From NCBI GenBank assembly GCA_027924645.1, contig BSBN01000297.1, forward strand, positions 310,001 through 374,000: a stretch of 64,000 nt of DNA. Direction: 5' to 3'. Each line of letters starts with the position of its first letter. The first letter of the stretch is position 1. The position numbers and the translations under genes were made by a program. Positions 1-10,826 of the stretch are shown in pieces. The stretch is from Cunninghamia lanceolata (taxonomy: Eukaryota; Streptophyta; Pinopsida; Cupressales; Cupressaceae). The notes under the pieces are model-generated. The model searched no databases and was not told where the DNA came from. It saw only the letters and a program-made list of their open reading frames with translations.

Positions 1-444
1 GCAAATGGTTTTCAAATCATGAAAGCTTATACAAGCACCCATTAAACGGCGCAACTCAAACAAGCATCCATAATCGAACTTAAGCAAATGAGGCTCAGAC
101 TAGCTTTACACAACACTTCACCGGCGATGAATGTTAAAAGCATGAGCTAGGAGTTGATCAAATATTCAATACAACATGCATTACAACAAAGAGCTTCTAA
201 TCTATTTCTAATCTAATTTGAAACATCTCTCCACTTCATCAAGACACAAGAAACCATGTTATTCCACAAGACAACACTTAACACCAAATGAATTCCAATG
301 TTTTTGCATTAATCTTGAGAAATATTTACAACTTCAAGCACTCTCAGAGAATTTCGAGAGTCTCTCCTATTCTACTCCTACTTGTCTACAATCTAATGAT
401 CTATATCTAATCTCTAATCTGATTACAAATGAGGCAACAAGGCC

Positions 445-452
445 TTTATATA
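445..452 (-). promoter_or_regulatory. TATA box of a putative LTR, minus strand
   Basis: The minus strand reads CTCTATATAAAGGCC, followed by GCCTCATTTGTAA, matching the core promoter at 15,898 on the plus strand. A Pol II start would be expected about 25-35 bases downstream, near 410-420. Confidence 0.45.
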
Positions 453-1542
453 GAGGTTCAAATTACAATAGAAGGCTAGGATCAATCCAGATAGCCAAGG
501 GCTCAGATCATGCCACCTCAATAGGTAGTTACAACAAATTACTATTTTTAGTACATATGAGAGGCAATGAAGGCACGCTTTCCAAGAAGATAAGATAAGA
601 TGGAATCTTCGGAGCATCTTCCACATAGGCATCCTTTTGGCTTCTTTCTTGTCGAATGATGTGGCAGACTGTGATTGGCTTGATGATGATGTGCATGCCA
701 CGTAGGTGCCACCTTAGCTTATTCCCAAATTGTATCATCTTATGATGTCTTCAATGTGATTGCTTTGAACTTGTATGTTTGGGAATACATCTTGTAGATC
801 TTGCCTTGTTCATCTTCATGTAAACTGGATGTATGATATTTGCTACTCATTTGCATGACTTTGTTATTCTTCTCTGTAGGATGTAGGAATGATCTTCCTT
901 GATGCTTCTTCATGAAGAGTAATGTATATGATGATGATGTTGCTTCCTTCATGTAAGAGTAGATGATGATGATGCTATGAAGTAGAATAGATGACGATGC
1001 TTCATTCATGAATCGGAATAGGAGATCTTCTCTTAGACTTGAAGAATCGAAGAGTCTTGGAGCTTGATGGGTAGATATCCTTGACATGATGCAGCTAATG
1101 AAGTGTATTTGAACTTGATATGATGATGAAATGCTCCAACTTGAAAGGTCCTTTGGAGTGTAGATATTGATGATAACACCTTCCTTATATGTAGAGTAGC
1201 TGACTTCTCAAGGAAACTCGAAAATTGAGAGCACCGGAGGAACTTGAAACTTTATAAATGTCTTTGGAACGCTTGATGATGATGTAGTACACTTGTCATG
1301 TTGATCTTGAAGCGAAGATTGATGAAGAATCTAGTTGATACTTGAAATGATTACTTGGAGCAGCAGATAGGATGTTTTCTCCAACATAGCAACTTGTTGA
1401 CTTCCTTGAATGAAGGAGACTTCGGATGTTAGGTCCTTTGATGATTCCTTAGCTCCATTCATGCTCCTGCAACACACAAGGAAAAAGACAAGATCAATCC
1501 TCTTGATAACATATAAGAATCATTTCATGCATTTCTAATCTA

Positions 1543-3227
1543 GGCGCATTAGATGGGAAATTGGTTCTCCACATGAAAGAAATCATAAAATTCAAACTAA
1601 TCATCACATTAAGAATGGCGCATTAGATAAGCAATTCAGCCTTCACTTAAATTTCTTCAAAACCACATATCAATAGTGGTGCATTGGTTAAGGATTTTGA
1701 TGATTCGTTGAAATATGTCAAGAAACCTGAATTTATCCTCCTTCAATGATGACGCATTGGTTCACTATTTTGATGTTTGGATAAGATATCTTCTAAAATC
1801 ATCTTCATCTCTTCTTGATAAGGCTTTGAAACTTATATTAAACTTGCATTTGATTTCATCTAAGGTGGTCGCATTGGTTGAGTCACAACGGTTGAGGATT
1901 TTGAATCCTCATCTTGTGACATTCAAAACTTAATTTTCCTTCTTAACATTGGCGCAACAGTTGGAAATTTATCCTCTCCTTAGAACTGGCGCAGCAGATA
2001 GGATGCATCTTGGATCCTCCTTAAAAGTTGTTTAAATCATCATTTTCACCTTTTGAGGAGAGCACATTGGATGAAGATCAGCAGATCAGCATTTTGATCT
2101 TCTTGAAATATGTCAAAAACTTGTAATTAAACTCTTCCTTCAAGCGCATGGGTTCATGATTTTGATTTCTCATTGAAAGTCTCTTGAATTTGCCTTTTGA
2201 CCCTCAAAACTAACCCCTTCTCTTTTGGCGCAGCAGATCAGCATTTTGATCTCTCCTTGAAATGTGTCGATAAAATTTCAATTCAAATCCACAAAATTGG
2301 CGCATTTGATCAATATTTTAGATCTTCTTTGGGTCTTGGCGCATTACATCCAGATTTTGAATCCTCATGTATTGGCGCAGCAGATTAAGGTTTTAATCTC
2401 CTCTTGAAATTGGGAGCAGCAGATCAACATCTAGGATCTTCTTGAAATGGATCAGCATTTCATCTTCCTCTTTATAAATCTTCAATTTAACCTTACATGG
2501 AAATGGCGCAGCAGATCACAGTTTTCATCTTTGTCTTAGATACTCATAGAATCTGCATATTTAAACTCAAAACAAGCCTTTCCACCTTGGCGCATTGGTT
2601 AAGGCTTTTAAATCCTCTTCCTAAAAGTGGCGCAACAGTTGAGGATTCCTTATGAAACTATCTCTCCACTTCATCAAAAGCGCATTAGATGAATGTTTTG
2701 AGTCTTGGTTAACAATTTCATCCTTTGCCAATCATATCAGCCCTCTTGATTTGGTGCATCAGATCTGAATTTCATTGTTTGATTGGAAGATGCACTTGAA
2801 AGTTGAGTTAGACTCCTCCCTAGTAGTGGAGCACTAGTTGAGGGTTATAGATCCTCTATTGAATGCACTCAAAACCTTGATCTTATCATCTTTTATAAGG
2901 GCGCTTTGGTTAGGGCGGGTTGGTTTCATGTTTTGGATCTTTGTTCCTTGATTCAAAGTTAAACCCAAACTATCACTTCATCTTTGGGCGCATTGGTTAA
3001 GGATGTCATGCTCCGGTTTAAAATGCACTTTGACAATTTCATCTTGGGCGCACTTTATGTGGCGCATTAGTTCATGATTTTGGATCCTCATCAAATGACA
3101 TCTAAATCTTCAATTTACTTTCTTCAAAATGGCGCAATGGTTAAGGCGCATTAGTTCATGATTTCATGCTCCAGTTGAATGTGGCGCACTTCATCAATAT
3201 TTTGTGCCACCCTCATGTCTTGTCGCA
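1543..3227. repeat. Degenerate GGCGCA motif array, ~38-bp base period
   Basis: I count about 28 copies of GGCGCA or a one-base variant, for example at 1543, 1617, 1678, 1751, 1868, 1951, 1988, 2227, 2299, 2338, 2374, 2505, 2589, 2629, 2987, 3061, 3131 and 3183. Each is followed by one of a few continuations: TTGGTTAAGG, GCAGATCA, TTAGATGA, ACAGTTGAGG or TTAGTTCATG. Spacings cluster near 36-40 and 70-84 bases, suggesting a decayed tandem array with a unit of about 38 bases. Many units also contain GAGGATTTTGAATCCTC, a small inverted repeat. Confidence 0.7.
1882..1920. repeat. Two-tier hairpin inside the GGCGCA array
   Basis: GTCACAA (1882-1888) pairs with TTGTGAC (1914-1920), and inside it GAGGATT (1894-1900) pairs with AATCCTC (1904-1910) around a 3-base loop. 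The inner stem recurs in degenerate form elsewhere in the array. Confidence 0.6.
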
Positions 3228-3286
3228 CTAGTTAAAGATTTTGCATCCTCTAGAGTACTTAGCCATTTTTCAGTGTTCCTCAGGGC

Positions 3287-3347
3287 AAGGTATATTGAAA
3301 AATATATTTAAGTATAAGTATACTTTAAATATTTTTCAATATACCTT
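3287..3347. repeat. 61-nt near-perfect hairpin
   Basis: The left arm starts AAGGTATATTGAAAAATAT and the right arm ends with its exact reverse complement. Closer to the 2-base loop the arms pair with a small bulge (GTATA against TATAC). The AT-rich stem is about 28 bp. It lies just outside the GGCGCA array and may mark an element end or a tiny foldback element. Confidence 0.65.
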
Positions 3348-3724
3348 TCAAGATGTTTGAGATAGGTCTCGAATCCGCCCGATTTAACATGCAAAATCTA
3401 GAATTTGGAGGATCCACCAGATTTCAGACTTAGTCAATTTTTCAAGATTTTCAGGATATCAGGCTACCAGACTTAAGTCATTTTCAAGATCTCAAACATA
3501 CATCAGGATCAGTCTCAGTGTTCATTACTCGGATGGAATTTGATCAAGAGTCTTCATTACTGCAAGTTCATGTTCCAGATGAGACCTCCAATTATAAAGC
3601 AAAAACTTCTAGGAGAGAGGCTTATTGTTGGATTGGCAGAGGAAACGAATCTAAGACATCATCCAAAATTAAATGCAAAGCATCAGAGCTCAAAAAAAAG
3701 GGGGTCCCCATTTGCAATGGGGCG
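3348..3724. other. No gene; junction between the LTR-like segment and the LINE
   Basis: A 72-residue reading frame at 3518-3736 resembles nothing I recognise. LINE similarity starts only at about 3727, so the LINE endonuclease region is missing. Confidence 0.5.
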
Positions 3725-3726
3725 AT

Positions 3727-6700
3727 GTGTGATTAGGTCACAACAGGTTGCTTGTAGAATTTTATAAAGCTAATGTAGATTGGATTGTTGATGACCTTCT
3801 TGAGGTATATTAGGAGGCTATCAGTAAAGGATCTTTGGGCAAGGATATCAACAAAGGTATTATTAAGCTTTTGCCCAAGGGGGGAGACAAATCTAACTTG
3901 AGAAATTGGAGGCCTATAACATTGCTCAATGTGTCGTATAAGATTATTGCCAAAGTGTTGGCAAGAAGGTTAGTTGACATTCTACCTGCAATTATCAATG
4001 TAACTCAAACAGGCTTTATCAAAGGCAGGTACATCCTAGAAAATCTTATTACAAGTTGGGAGGCCACTCATTGGACCAGGGAGTCTGGCCAAAAGACTAG
4101 GATCCTGTTGTTAGACTTCGAAAAAGCTTATGATAGGGTTGAGTGGTCTTTTATAATTTGCATCCTTAATGCATTTGGGTTTCCAATGGAATTTGTAAAC
4201 ATGGTAGAAATGCTTTTTAAAGATGCTTCGGCCCAGGTTGAAGTCAATGGTTCTCTTTCCTCTTCCTTTTTAATGGGGAGATCCATTAGGCAAGGATGCC
4301 CTCTGGCCCCAGCCTTATTTGTCATTGCATCTAAAGCCCTGTTCTACCTGCTGAGAACTGACAAAATCCAAGGAAGATTTGATGGCATTAGACTTCCTGA
4401 TGGGAACTCATTGCTCAATATGCAGTTCGCTGATGATATTGCTTTGTTCCCAGTTTTAGAAAGAGAAAATTTAGATAACTTAAAGCTCAAATTGAAGGTT
4501 TTTTGTTCTGCCTCAGGTGCAAAGATATCTTTTAACAAATCTTGCCTTATTGGCTAGTCTGACTCCCCACCTGTTTGGCTTGGTGTGGATGACTGGCAAT
4601 GGGGTGGCCCTAAAAACATAATCAGATTTCTTGGTATTCCTTTTGCTCTTGACCCATCTCTCAAGCTAATGTGGGAATGGCTCTTCACAAAAATTGAGGT
4701 TAAGCTTAAGAGTTGGAACAGGGAGGCCCTCTCTCTTGTTGGGAGATTTCAAGTATGTCAAAAAATTCTATCTACATATACTGTTTACTATGCTTCCATG
4801 TGGCTTTTTTCTAACCTGCAGATTGAAAGCATTCAAAAAGAAATCAGGTTTTTCTTATGGTCAGATGGTAAGGGTCATGGTAAAAAACATAATGTCAAGT
4901 GGAAGTGGTGTTGCACTAGCAGAGATCATGGGGGGTTAGGGTTGAAAGACTTGAGATTGCATGGAATAGCATTAGTGGCCAAGTGGATTGTAAACTCTTT
5001 GGAGGGCTCAGAACCTTGGAAAGTCCTTGTGAGAAATAATATTAAATTGGCTTGTCCTAAAAATGCCCCAAGATGGAAAATTTTGCATCCTCTTGACCTT
5101 CTTTTTGGAAATTTTAAGGTTAAGCCTTTTGGTTCTGTTGTTTTTGCCTCCATTTGGAAGGCTTGGGAATTCTGCAAGCCTCTTATTGATGTTCCTGTTG
5201 GTGACAATTCTTTAACCCAGTGGGGTTATCACAATTCTTTATGGTGGTCTCTAAAATACAAAGACAAGCCCCTGCTACTATCCAAGGATGCTCTGGTTTC
5301 AAGTGGCACAAGCTGGGCCTATCTTCTTTCCAAGAAGTGACATGTCCTGATGCATGAAAAGTTAGGAGGAATTAAAAGGTGAATCTGGGCTGAAAGAATC
5401 TTAGATGATAACATACTCGATGTTGGTTTCTGCTTACTCAGTCATTCCTGTTTGGTCAAGTTTCTTGAGTGCACAGGACTGGGTGAGTAGGCTAAAGTGG
5501 AAAGACGGTGGTAAGCTAATAGGTTGCATTGCCAAAAGGATTTATAAGATTTTTGGGGATTCAGATGAGATCTTTGAACATTGTGCAAAGGCTTGGGACT
5601 GTGACTTTAGGTTATCACAATTCTTTATGGTGGTCTCTAAAATACAAAGAGAAGCCCCTAGCTACTATCCAAGGATGCTCTGGTTTCAAGTGGCACAAGC
5701 TGGGCCTGTCTTCGTTCCAAGAAGTGACATGTCCTGATGGCATGAAAAGTTAGGAGGATTTAAAAGGTGAATTTGGGCTGAAAGAATCTTAGATGATACG
5801 TACTCGATGTTGATTTCTGCTTACTCAATCATTCCTGTCTGGTCAAGTTTCTTGAGTGCACAGGACTGGGTGAGTAGGCTAAAGTGGAAAGACGGTGGTA
5901 AGCTAACAGGTTGCATTGCCAAAAGGATTTATAAGATTCTTGGGGATTCGGTTGAGATCTTTGAACATTGTGAAAAGGCTTGGGACTGTGACTTTAGTTT
6001 TAGAGACCTTAGTTATTATTTTATGTCATTTTGGTCTAAACAGTTGGAACCAAAAAAAGGATGCTTTAGGTGGCTGTTAGGTTTGAAGAAATTACCAATT
6101 GGATTCAACAGTTATCTCTGTAGTCTGTGTAATGTCTTTGAAAGTTGTGACCATATTTTCCTTGATTGTCCTTTTGCATTTCAGATTTGGAATATGTTTT
6201 TTAGCATTCTACCCAACTGGTCTTTATCTATCTCTAAACACAAGATTGGAATTATCTTTGGTCATATGCCTGGTCTTAATAAGAAAAATAAAATATTTTG
6301 GTTAGTTCTAACAACAGAAATTTTGTGGACACTGTGGAAAAGGAGGAATGAGGATCAATTTCAAGGCAAGCCTAGAGTTCTTACTGGGTCTAATTCTAGG
6401 CTCACACATATTGATATCTACTTGCAGGTAGTAGTTTCTGTGGAGGAACAGTTGGCCAATCTTTTGAAGATGGATAATTGAGGGCTCTCCCCATCACAAG
6501 ACCATGAACCAGTCCCTGCTGAAATGAAGCCGTCAGACATTGAAAGAGCAAGCCTATCTTTCAACTCTAGGCTGGAAGAATTGCTTTTGTAGTTCACGAA
6601 TTTGCAGATTTTCAAACCAGTTAATTTTGCTAGCTCTCAAGATGTCACTCCTCAGGATGTTCACATGCTGCATGAAGCCCCCGGAGGTCTTGAAGTAGAC

Positions 6701-6814
6701 ATGTTTTATATGGATCGTGCTGGGGTGGGCCGCCCTGCTCCTAAATCAGAAAGTGTTGCTGCCAAATAGGGTCTAATCAATGATGATGCAATATCTGTTC
6801 TCCCAGATGGTTAA
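3727..6814 (+). pseudogene. L1-type LINE ORF2 relic: reverse transcriptase plus C-terminal zinc-binding domain
   Basis: This is a 5'-truncated plant L1-type non-LTR retrotransposon ORF2, which encodes the enzyme that nicks target DNA and reverse-transcribes LINE RNA. The reading starts near block 0 of the RT (EFYKANVDWIVDDLLEVY) and runs through INKGIIKLLPKGGD and NWRPITLLNVSYKIIAKVLA. In the open stretch at 3835-4557 the blocks are QTGFIKGR (residues 58-65), LDFEKAYDRVEW (93-104), RQGCPLAP (152-159) and the catalytic FADD (198-201). The C-terminal zf-RVT-like CSLCNVFESCDHIFLDC sits near 6118-6168. The endonuclease is absent. It is dead: TAG at 3811 and 4555, a frame break near 5340, a 386-bp internal tandem duplication, then TGA at 6479, TAG at 6590 and TAG at 6767. 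Comparison with the copy at 18,429 shows the original ORF ended at 6812-6814. Confidence 0.9.
5224..5997 (+). repeat. 386-bp tandem duplication inside the LINE ORF2
   Basis: 5224-5609 and 5610-5997 are two copies differing by scattered point changes and small indels. The repeat begins GGTTATCACAATTC and ends GACTGTGACTTTAG. The first copy carries the frame break near 5340. The second runs into the zinc-binding domain in an open frame (5807-6481). Confidence 0.9.
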
Positions 6815-7043
6815 TGGATAACTTTAGCAGGAGTACTCTTAACTTGTTATAAATTAGAATTTTGATCTCCTTGAGTATGAGCAGGATGCATGTTATATAC
6901 AAATGTAAGGATATTTTTTGATTCACAGCTATTTTGAATGTAAGAATGTAATACTGTGATGGTGGCCATCTTGGCCACAACATATGTAACGATACAGTTC
7001 CTTTTTTGGTAATATGATCAGACTATCTTTAATCCAAAAAAAA
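6815..7043 (+). mobile_element. LINE 3' UTR with terminal stem-loop and poly(A)
   Basis: A short 3' UTR follows the ancestral stop. GTGGCCA (6962-6968) and TGGCCAC (6972-6978) form a 7-bp stem with a 3-base loop about 60 bases before an A10 tract at 7034-7043. Plant LINE 3' ends often carry such a stem-loop, recognised by their own RT. The same structure recurs at 18,922-18,938. Confidence 0.7.
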
Positions 7044-7700
7044 AATGGTACAACATGCTTGATATTGTATGGCACATAAAGTGCAACTTCAAAATGAATC
7101 ACAACTTCCCACACATGGTACGGCTAAGTAGAATCTTACTCAGCCATATTTGAATATGTATGGTGGTCTTCAACTTGTATGGCCCAACAAATAGACTTTG
7201 AGGAAAGGTGCGGCAACCAAAGGAAATGATACAACAATATAATAAATGGTATGACAACTTTGAGAATATTACCAACTACTACAATGGCTAAGAAGATGTA
7301 CAGCCTGGTATTACCTCCAAGTATAGATAAAGATTTGTTGTAAACAGAAAATACCTAGATTCCAATGGATAGCAATCTCTAAGTCCAATACAAAACCGAA
7401 ACTAAATTACATCACACCCAAAATCTGGAAACCTTCACACAACACACCCAAAACAACTGAAACTGAAATACTTTTGCAAATTTTCAGCACGACTATGATC
7501 TCTTAATGAAATCATCATAAAAGACAAGAAGCTTTTCATCCTCAAATCCCAACTAGAAATCTAGAGGGTTTTCATCCTCCAAATCCCAAATATCAAGAGG
7601 GTTTTTATCATCAAGGAAGACGATGAACAAATGTTCGATCTCAAAAATAAGGGGTTTTCATTTCATAAAATGGATGCTTTCTTTTGTGCCCAACCTCTCC

Positions 7701-7707
7701 TTTTATA
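7701..7707 (-). promoter_or_regulatory. TATA box of minus-strand LTR relic
   Basis: The minus strand reads GGTTATAAAAGGAGAGG. The duplicate at about 19,660 has lost the box: plus strand TTCTGTAACC in place of TTTTATAACC. Confidence 0.45.
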
Positions 7708-8096
7708 ACCCTCTTTTTAATTTAAAAATCATTTTCCCGATTTATTCTAAAAGTGTCTAGAAAATACTTTTAGGCCCTCTTTCCTAACGACGCTACAATA
7801 TCCCCAAAGGAATATTATATGATACTTAATCCAAAATTAAATTTGTTCCAATAATTTTCTGAATTGCTCAAGAACTGATTAAACTAATTATTTTTCAAAT
7901 GTATCACTAGAACTCACATGCAGCAATTATGGACAATAAATCATTTATAAACCCAAAATTTGATTCACAAATATCAACTATATTTTTATTCCATAAGATA
8001 GCAACTGATAAGATAGAAATAATTCAATAATTTACTAACCCAATACACCAACTGCGACATAAAAAATCACAAACCTTAGTACAATTGCACAAAGAC

Positions 8097-8110
8097 AACT
8101 CTGATACCAC
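8097..8110 (-). other. PBS-like site (initiator tRNA-Met complement)
   Basis: The minus strand reads TGGTATCAGAGTT, matching the usual plant LTR-element primer binding site TGGTATCAGAGC except at its last base or two. It recurs at 20,051-20,063. Its position upstream of the 7701 TATA box on the same strand does not fit one simple 5' LTR, so it may belong to a different element. Confidence 0.4.
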
Positions 8111-8112
8111 TG

Positions 8113-8310
8113 CTAAAACTGACATGCAATCACAGAACACTGACATGGAATGGCTGAAACTAACATGCAATCACTGAATACTGGCATGCAACCATTAAAA
8201 CTGACATGCAACACTGAACACTAACATGCAACTTCTGGAACTGACATGCAAACATTGGATACTAACATGACAGTGTTGATCACTACCATGCAACTTCTAA
8301 ATTTGAACTA
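8113..8310. repeat. Short-period repeat of ACATGCAA, about 20-24 bp
   Basis: About nine degenerate units of the form AACTGACATGCAATCAC or AACACTAACATGCAAC follow each other. The array is also present in the right-hand copy at about 20,065-20,265. Confidence 0.7.
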
Positions 8311-8325
8311 TGAAGCTATGTGTAA

Positions 8326-8705
8326 ATTGCATAACCGACTAAATGCCTCACACTTTCTGATCACCCAGATCCCAGAATGGGCAAGGTGAGAGCATACAGT
8401 GATTGGCTACAATGAATAACTATGCAAATCTATGAACTATGATTCATCCACTGCGGCGGGCATCCACATGATGTGGGGATTCACCACTATCAGTGGGTAG
8501 AGAACCAAAAGAGAAAATTACAAAGCCATCCACTTATTCAGTGGGAATACTCCACTTTCCAGTGGGTAAGAAAATAAAAGAAAGATTCATTCTCCTCACT
8601 GGCGATAAACCATCTAGGGGTACTTCATGTTTTGCTTAAACAAAACAATTACAATGCTCATAGTGCAACAATAATCAGAAAGATAGGATGAGGGTTTGAT
8701 CATGG
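8326..8705. other. No gene; hairpin cluster with a shared CCACT/AGTGG stem
   Basis: Three hairpins in 82 bases share one stem: CCACT/AGTGG at 8484-8496, 8530-8544 and 8552-8565, with loops of 3, 5 and 4 bases. A fourth, CCACAT-g-ATGTGG, lies just before at about 8463-8476. No ORF of interest is present. Confidence 0.55.
8701..8705. other. Target site duplication CATGG, left
   Basis: CATGG directly precedes the TG start of the 8.2 kb unit and is repeated exactly at 16,885-16,889 directly after its CA end. Five-base duplications are typical of LTR-element integrases. Confidence 0.7.
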
Positions 8706-9542
8706 TGTTGTGACCACTTTACAACATCAACCCCAATTACTAATTGGGTCCCCCTTTTTGATTTGACTTGCCTGGATCCTTGAGGCTAATCCCATACTCT
8801 GATCCGGCGATGTCTTCGCAGTTCGGAGAATGTCAGGAGCTTAGACTGGCCCACCGGGAAGAAAGAGAAGTAAAACACATAGGTTTCCTCCTGCATAGGC
8901 CCCGAACCCTAATTGACCATTCCAGACTATCCTTAGGCGAGAGTTTTGTTTTTCCATCCTTAGGGAAGGGTTTTGTCTTTTCACACCTACGTAATAAACC
9001 CACTCCGATCCTGGCATGCAACCCAATTCCAGTCCTGGTCCAAGACCCCATGTATGACTTAGAAAATCATTCCTGGACTCCGGTCTAGGAGTCCAACCCG
9101 GAGGTCCAAACCGGAGTCCTGTCCGAAAGTACCTATCCTGGAGTCTCGTTCAAGGAATTCCGGCCTGGAATCCCGTTTCAAAGTTTATCTAGATTCTTCT
9201 TCCAACCAAGATTGCAGAGTTCAACAGAGACTGTCACTCCTTGGCATGATCATCCTTCAGTCATGGAACTTAGTCCCGGCCTGACAACTCTAATCCGGAG
9301 GGTCAAAACCAAGGGATATCTCTTTAAATCTCGGTCCGGCACTCAACCTCATTTCATAGCTCAGAAGATTCGCAAATCAAAGACTTTGGGCAATTTCAGG
9401 ACACAATCAGCATTTAATGAATCCCCCTCCGGTAGGCTGCAATTGCGACAGGAGACTTATCCCTGGTCGCATAATCTAGCTGGTACTGGATTATGCGCCC
9501 AGGATAGCCAGACTTAGCCAATTCCAAATAGGTAAGTCGAAG
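8706..9542. other. Left end of the 8.2 kb unit, no gene
   Basis: Relatively GC- and CpG-rich, with repeated CGGAGTCC, CTGGAGTC and CCTGGAATC phrases at 9,070-9,180. Short ORFs at 8768-9088 and 9212-9517 are not supported by any recognisable feature. Confidence 0.4.
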
Positions 9543-10665
9543 GATGGAACAAACGAACTTTGTCTCTCGCCACCGAATTTCTGGAGGATGGAACAAACTA
9601 AGGATGGAGGGAACGAAGGATGGAACAAACGAACTTCGAGTCTTGCCATCGAAAACAAACTCTCGGAAGACATTCCACCACAATGAAATCCTGCTGCAAG
9701 AACTGATAATGACTTCAGGGCAAAGGAATTCCAGACACCAGAAGAAAATGAAAGTACTCCTAGGAAATTCCCTGGTCGCACATTCCAGGACCTTCAGGAA
9801 TATGCGCCCAGGACAACTTTTTGTCCTGAGTGCATAATCCAGTAGGTACTGGATTATGCGCCCAAGACAATTTTTTGTCCTGGGCGCAAAATCCAGTACC
9901 TACTGGATTTTGCGCCCAAGGACTGGGAGTATCCAGTTTTTCCCTCCTGCTCTGTCCAGTCACTCCTGGCTTGGATTTTTTTCCTCTGACTCCTTTGTAG
10001 ATACCTGAATCCTGGAATTCATAGTCAGGATGGAACAAATGAACATCCATCCTTCAATCGTGGAGATAGCAGATTCCCGGAGGATGGAAGGAACGAAGGA
10101 TGGAAGGAACGAAGGATGGAGCGAACGCAGGATGGAAGAAACGAACCTCGTGTCTCGCCATCAGATTCCCGGAGGATGGAGGGAACGAAGGATGGAGGGA
10201 ACGAAGGATGGAAGAAACGAACTTCGTGTTTCGCCATCAGATTCCCGGAGGATGGAAGGAACGAAAGATAGAACAAACGAACCTCGTGTTTTGCCATCAG
10301 ATTCCCGGAGGATGGAAGGAACGAAAGATGGAACAGACGAACTTCGTGTCTCGCCATCGAAAAGAGACTCTCGGAGGATGTAAGGAACGAAGGATGGAAG
10401 AAACGAACCTCGTGTTTCGCCATCAAATTCCCAGAGGATGGAAGGAACGAAAGATAGAGCAAACGAACCTCGTGTTTCGCCATCAGATTCCCAGAGGATG
10501 GAAGGAACGAAAAATGGAACAGACGAACTTCGTGTCTCACCATCGAAAAGAGACTCTCGGAGGATGGAAGAAACGAAGGATGGAACAAACGAACTTCGCA
10601 TCCCGCCTTGGAAATAACAGATTCCACGAGGATGGAATGAACGAAGGATGGAACAAACGAGGATG
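9543..10665. repeat. 60-66 bp minisatellite with a 16-bp subrepeat (two blocks)
   Basis: The block at 10,070-10,665 has units starting near 10,171, 10,247, 10,307, 10,373, 10,433, 10,493, 10,559 and 10,627, spaced mostly 60 or 66 bases. Each unit is GGAGGATGGAAGGAACGA plus CGAACTTCGTGTCTCGCCAT plus AGATTCCC or AAAGAGACTCTC. The 16-bp core AGGATGGAAGGAACGA repeats four times at 10,081-10,144. A smaller block lies at 9,543-9,668. Unit lengths divisible by 3 leave long open frames on both strands (191 codons plus, 200 minus); I regard these as by-products, not genes. Confidence 0.9.
9804..9925. repeat. Perfect-hairpin array, block 1 (~54-bp unit)
   Basis: GCGCCC starts units at 9804, 9858 and 9912. 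Two stems are perfect: 13 bp at 9832-9859 (GCATAATCCAGTA, loop gg) and 17 bp at 9882-9917 (GGGCGCAAAATCCAGTA, loop cc). Between them, GCGCCCAGGACAA pairs with TTGTCCTGAGTGC. Confidence 0.85.
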
Positions 10666-10826
10666 GGAGAAATGAACTCCATTTTCTAATCCTGTATCAA
10701 CATCTGAACCTCCATGGAATAACTAAGAGAACGGACCTGCTTCAAAACTGGAATCCTAGTCCAAAACTGAAGAAAATGCAAGTCATTGACTTAAAATCCC
10801 TGAAAACTGAGTTCCAAGTTCAAGTG

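Larger units (their letters stand above)
1..3286 (-). mobile_element. Minus-strand LTR-like segment, truncated at the window edge
   Basis: No intact gene is seen. Read on the minus strand, the segment has the order of a long LTR: a repeat-rich upstream part (about 1.5-3.25 kb), a TATA box at 445-452, then an untranslated leader running off the window at base 1. The core promoter resembles that of the 8.2 kb unit at 8,706-16,884. Both have CTATATAAAGGC followed 7-8 bases later by GCCTCATT and GTAA. That similarity suggests two members of one LTR lineage. Neither terminus is visible, so the element type is inference. Short ORFs here are not convincing. Confidence 0.4.
6469..8325. repeat. Direct repeat, left copy (partner 18,429-20,279)
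   Basis: About 1.85 kb is nearly identical to 18,429-20,279. It spans the LINE ORF2 C-terminus, LINE tail and poly(A), then about 1.28 kb of post-LINE flank. The offset is 11,960 at the start and 11,954 at the end, so only a few bases of indel have accumulated. Confidence 0.95.
7044..8325 (-). mobile_element. Minus-strand LTR relic following the LINE tail, copy 1
   Basis: No coding capacity is seen. On the minus strand GGTTATAAAAGGAGAGG (TATA at 7701-7707) is followed by a leader with the recurring motif GAGGATGAAAACCCTC (7564-7580 and again near 7595). The same layout appears at 17.8-16.9 kb and 26.9-25.9 kb, so this looks like one LTR family. A PBS-like site and a short-period repeat lie at 8097-8310. 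Confidence 0.5.

Noticed and set aside
1543..3227. GGCGCATTGGTTAAGG units as tRNA genes
   Set aside because: No acceptor stem, anticodon arm or T-arm follows any unit.
8097..8110. PBS taken as proof of a 5' LTR directly upstream on the minus strand
   Set aside because: The TATA box and leader lie on the wrong side for a single element, and no LTR partner is visible.
10025..10682. Frames of 191 (plus) and 173-200 (minus) codons in the minisatellite
   Set aside because: Unit lengths are multiples of 3 without stops, so every strand stays open. There is no start context and no non-repetitive domain.
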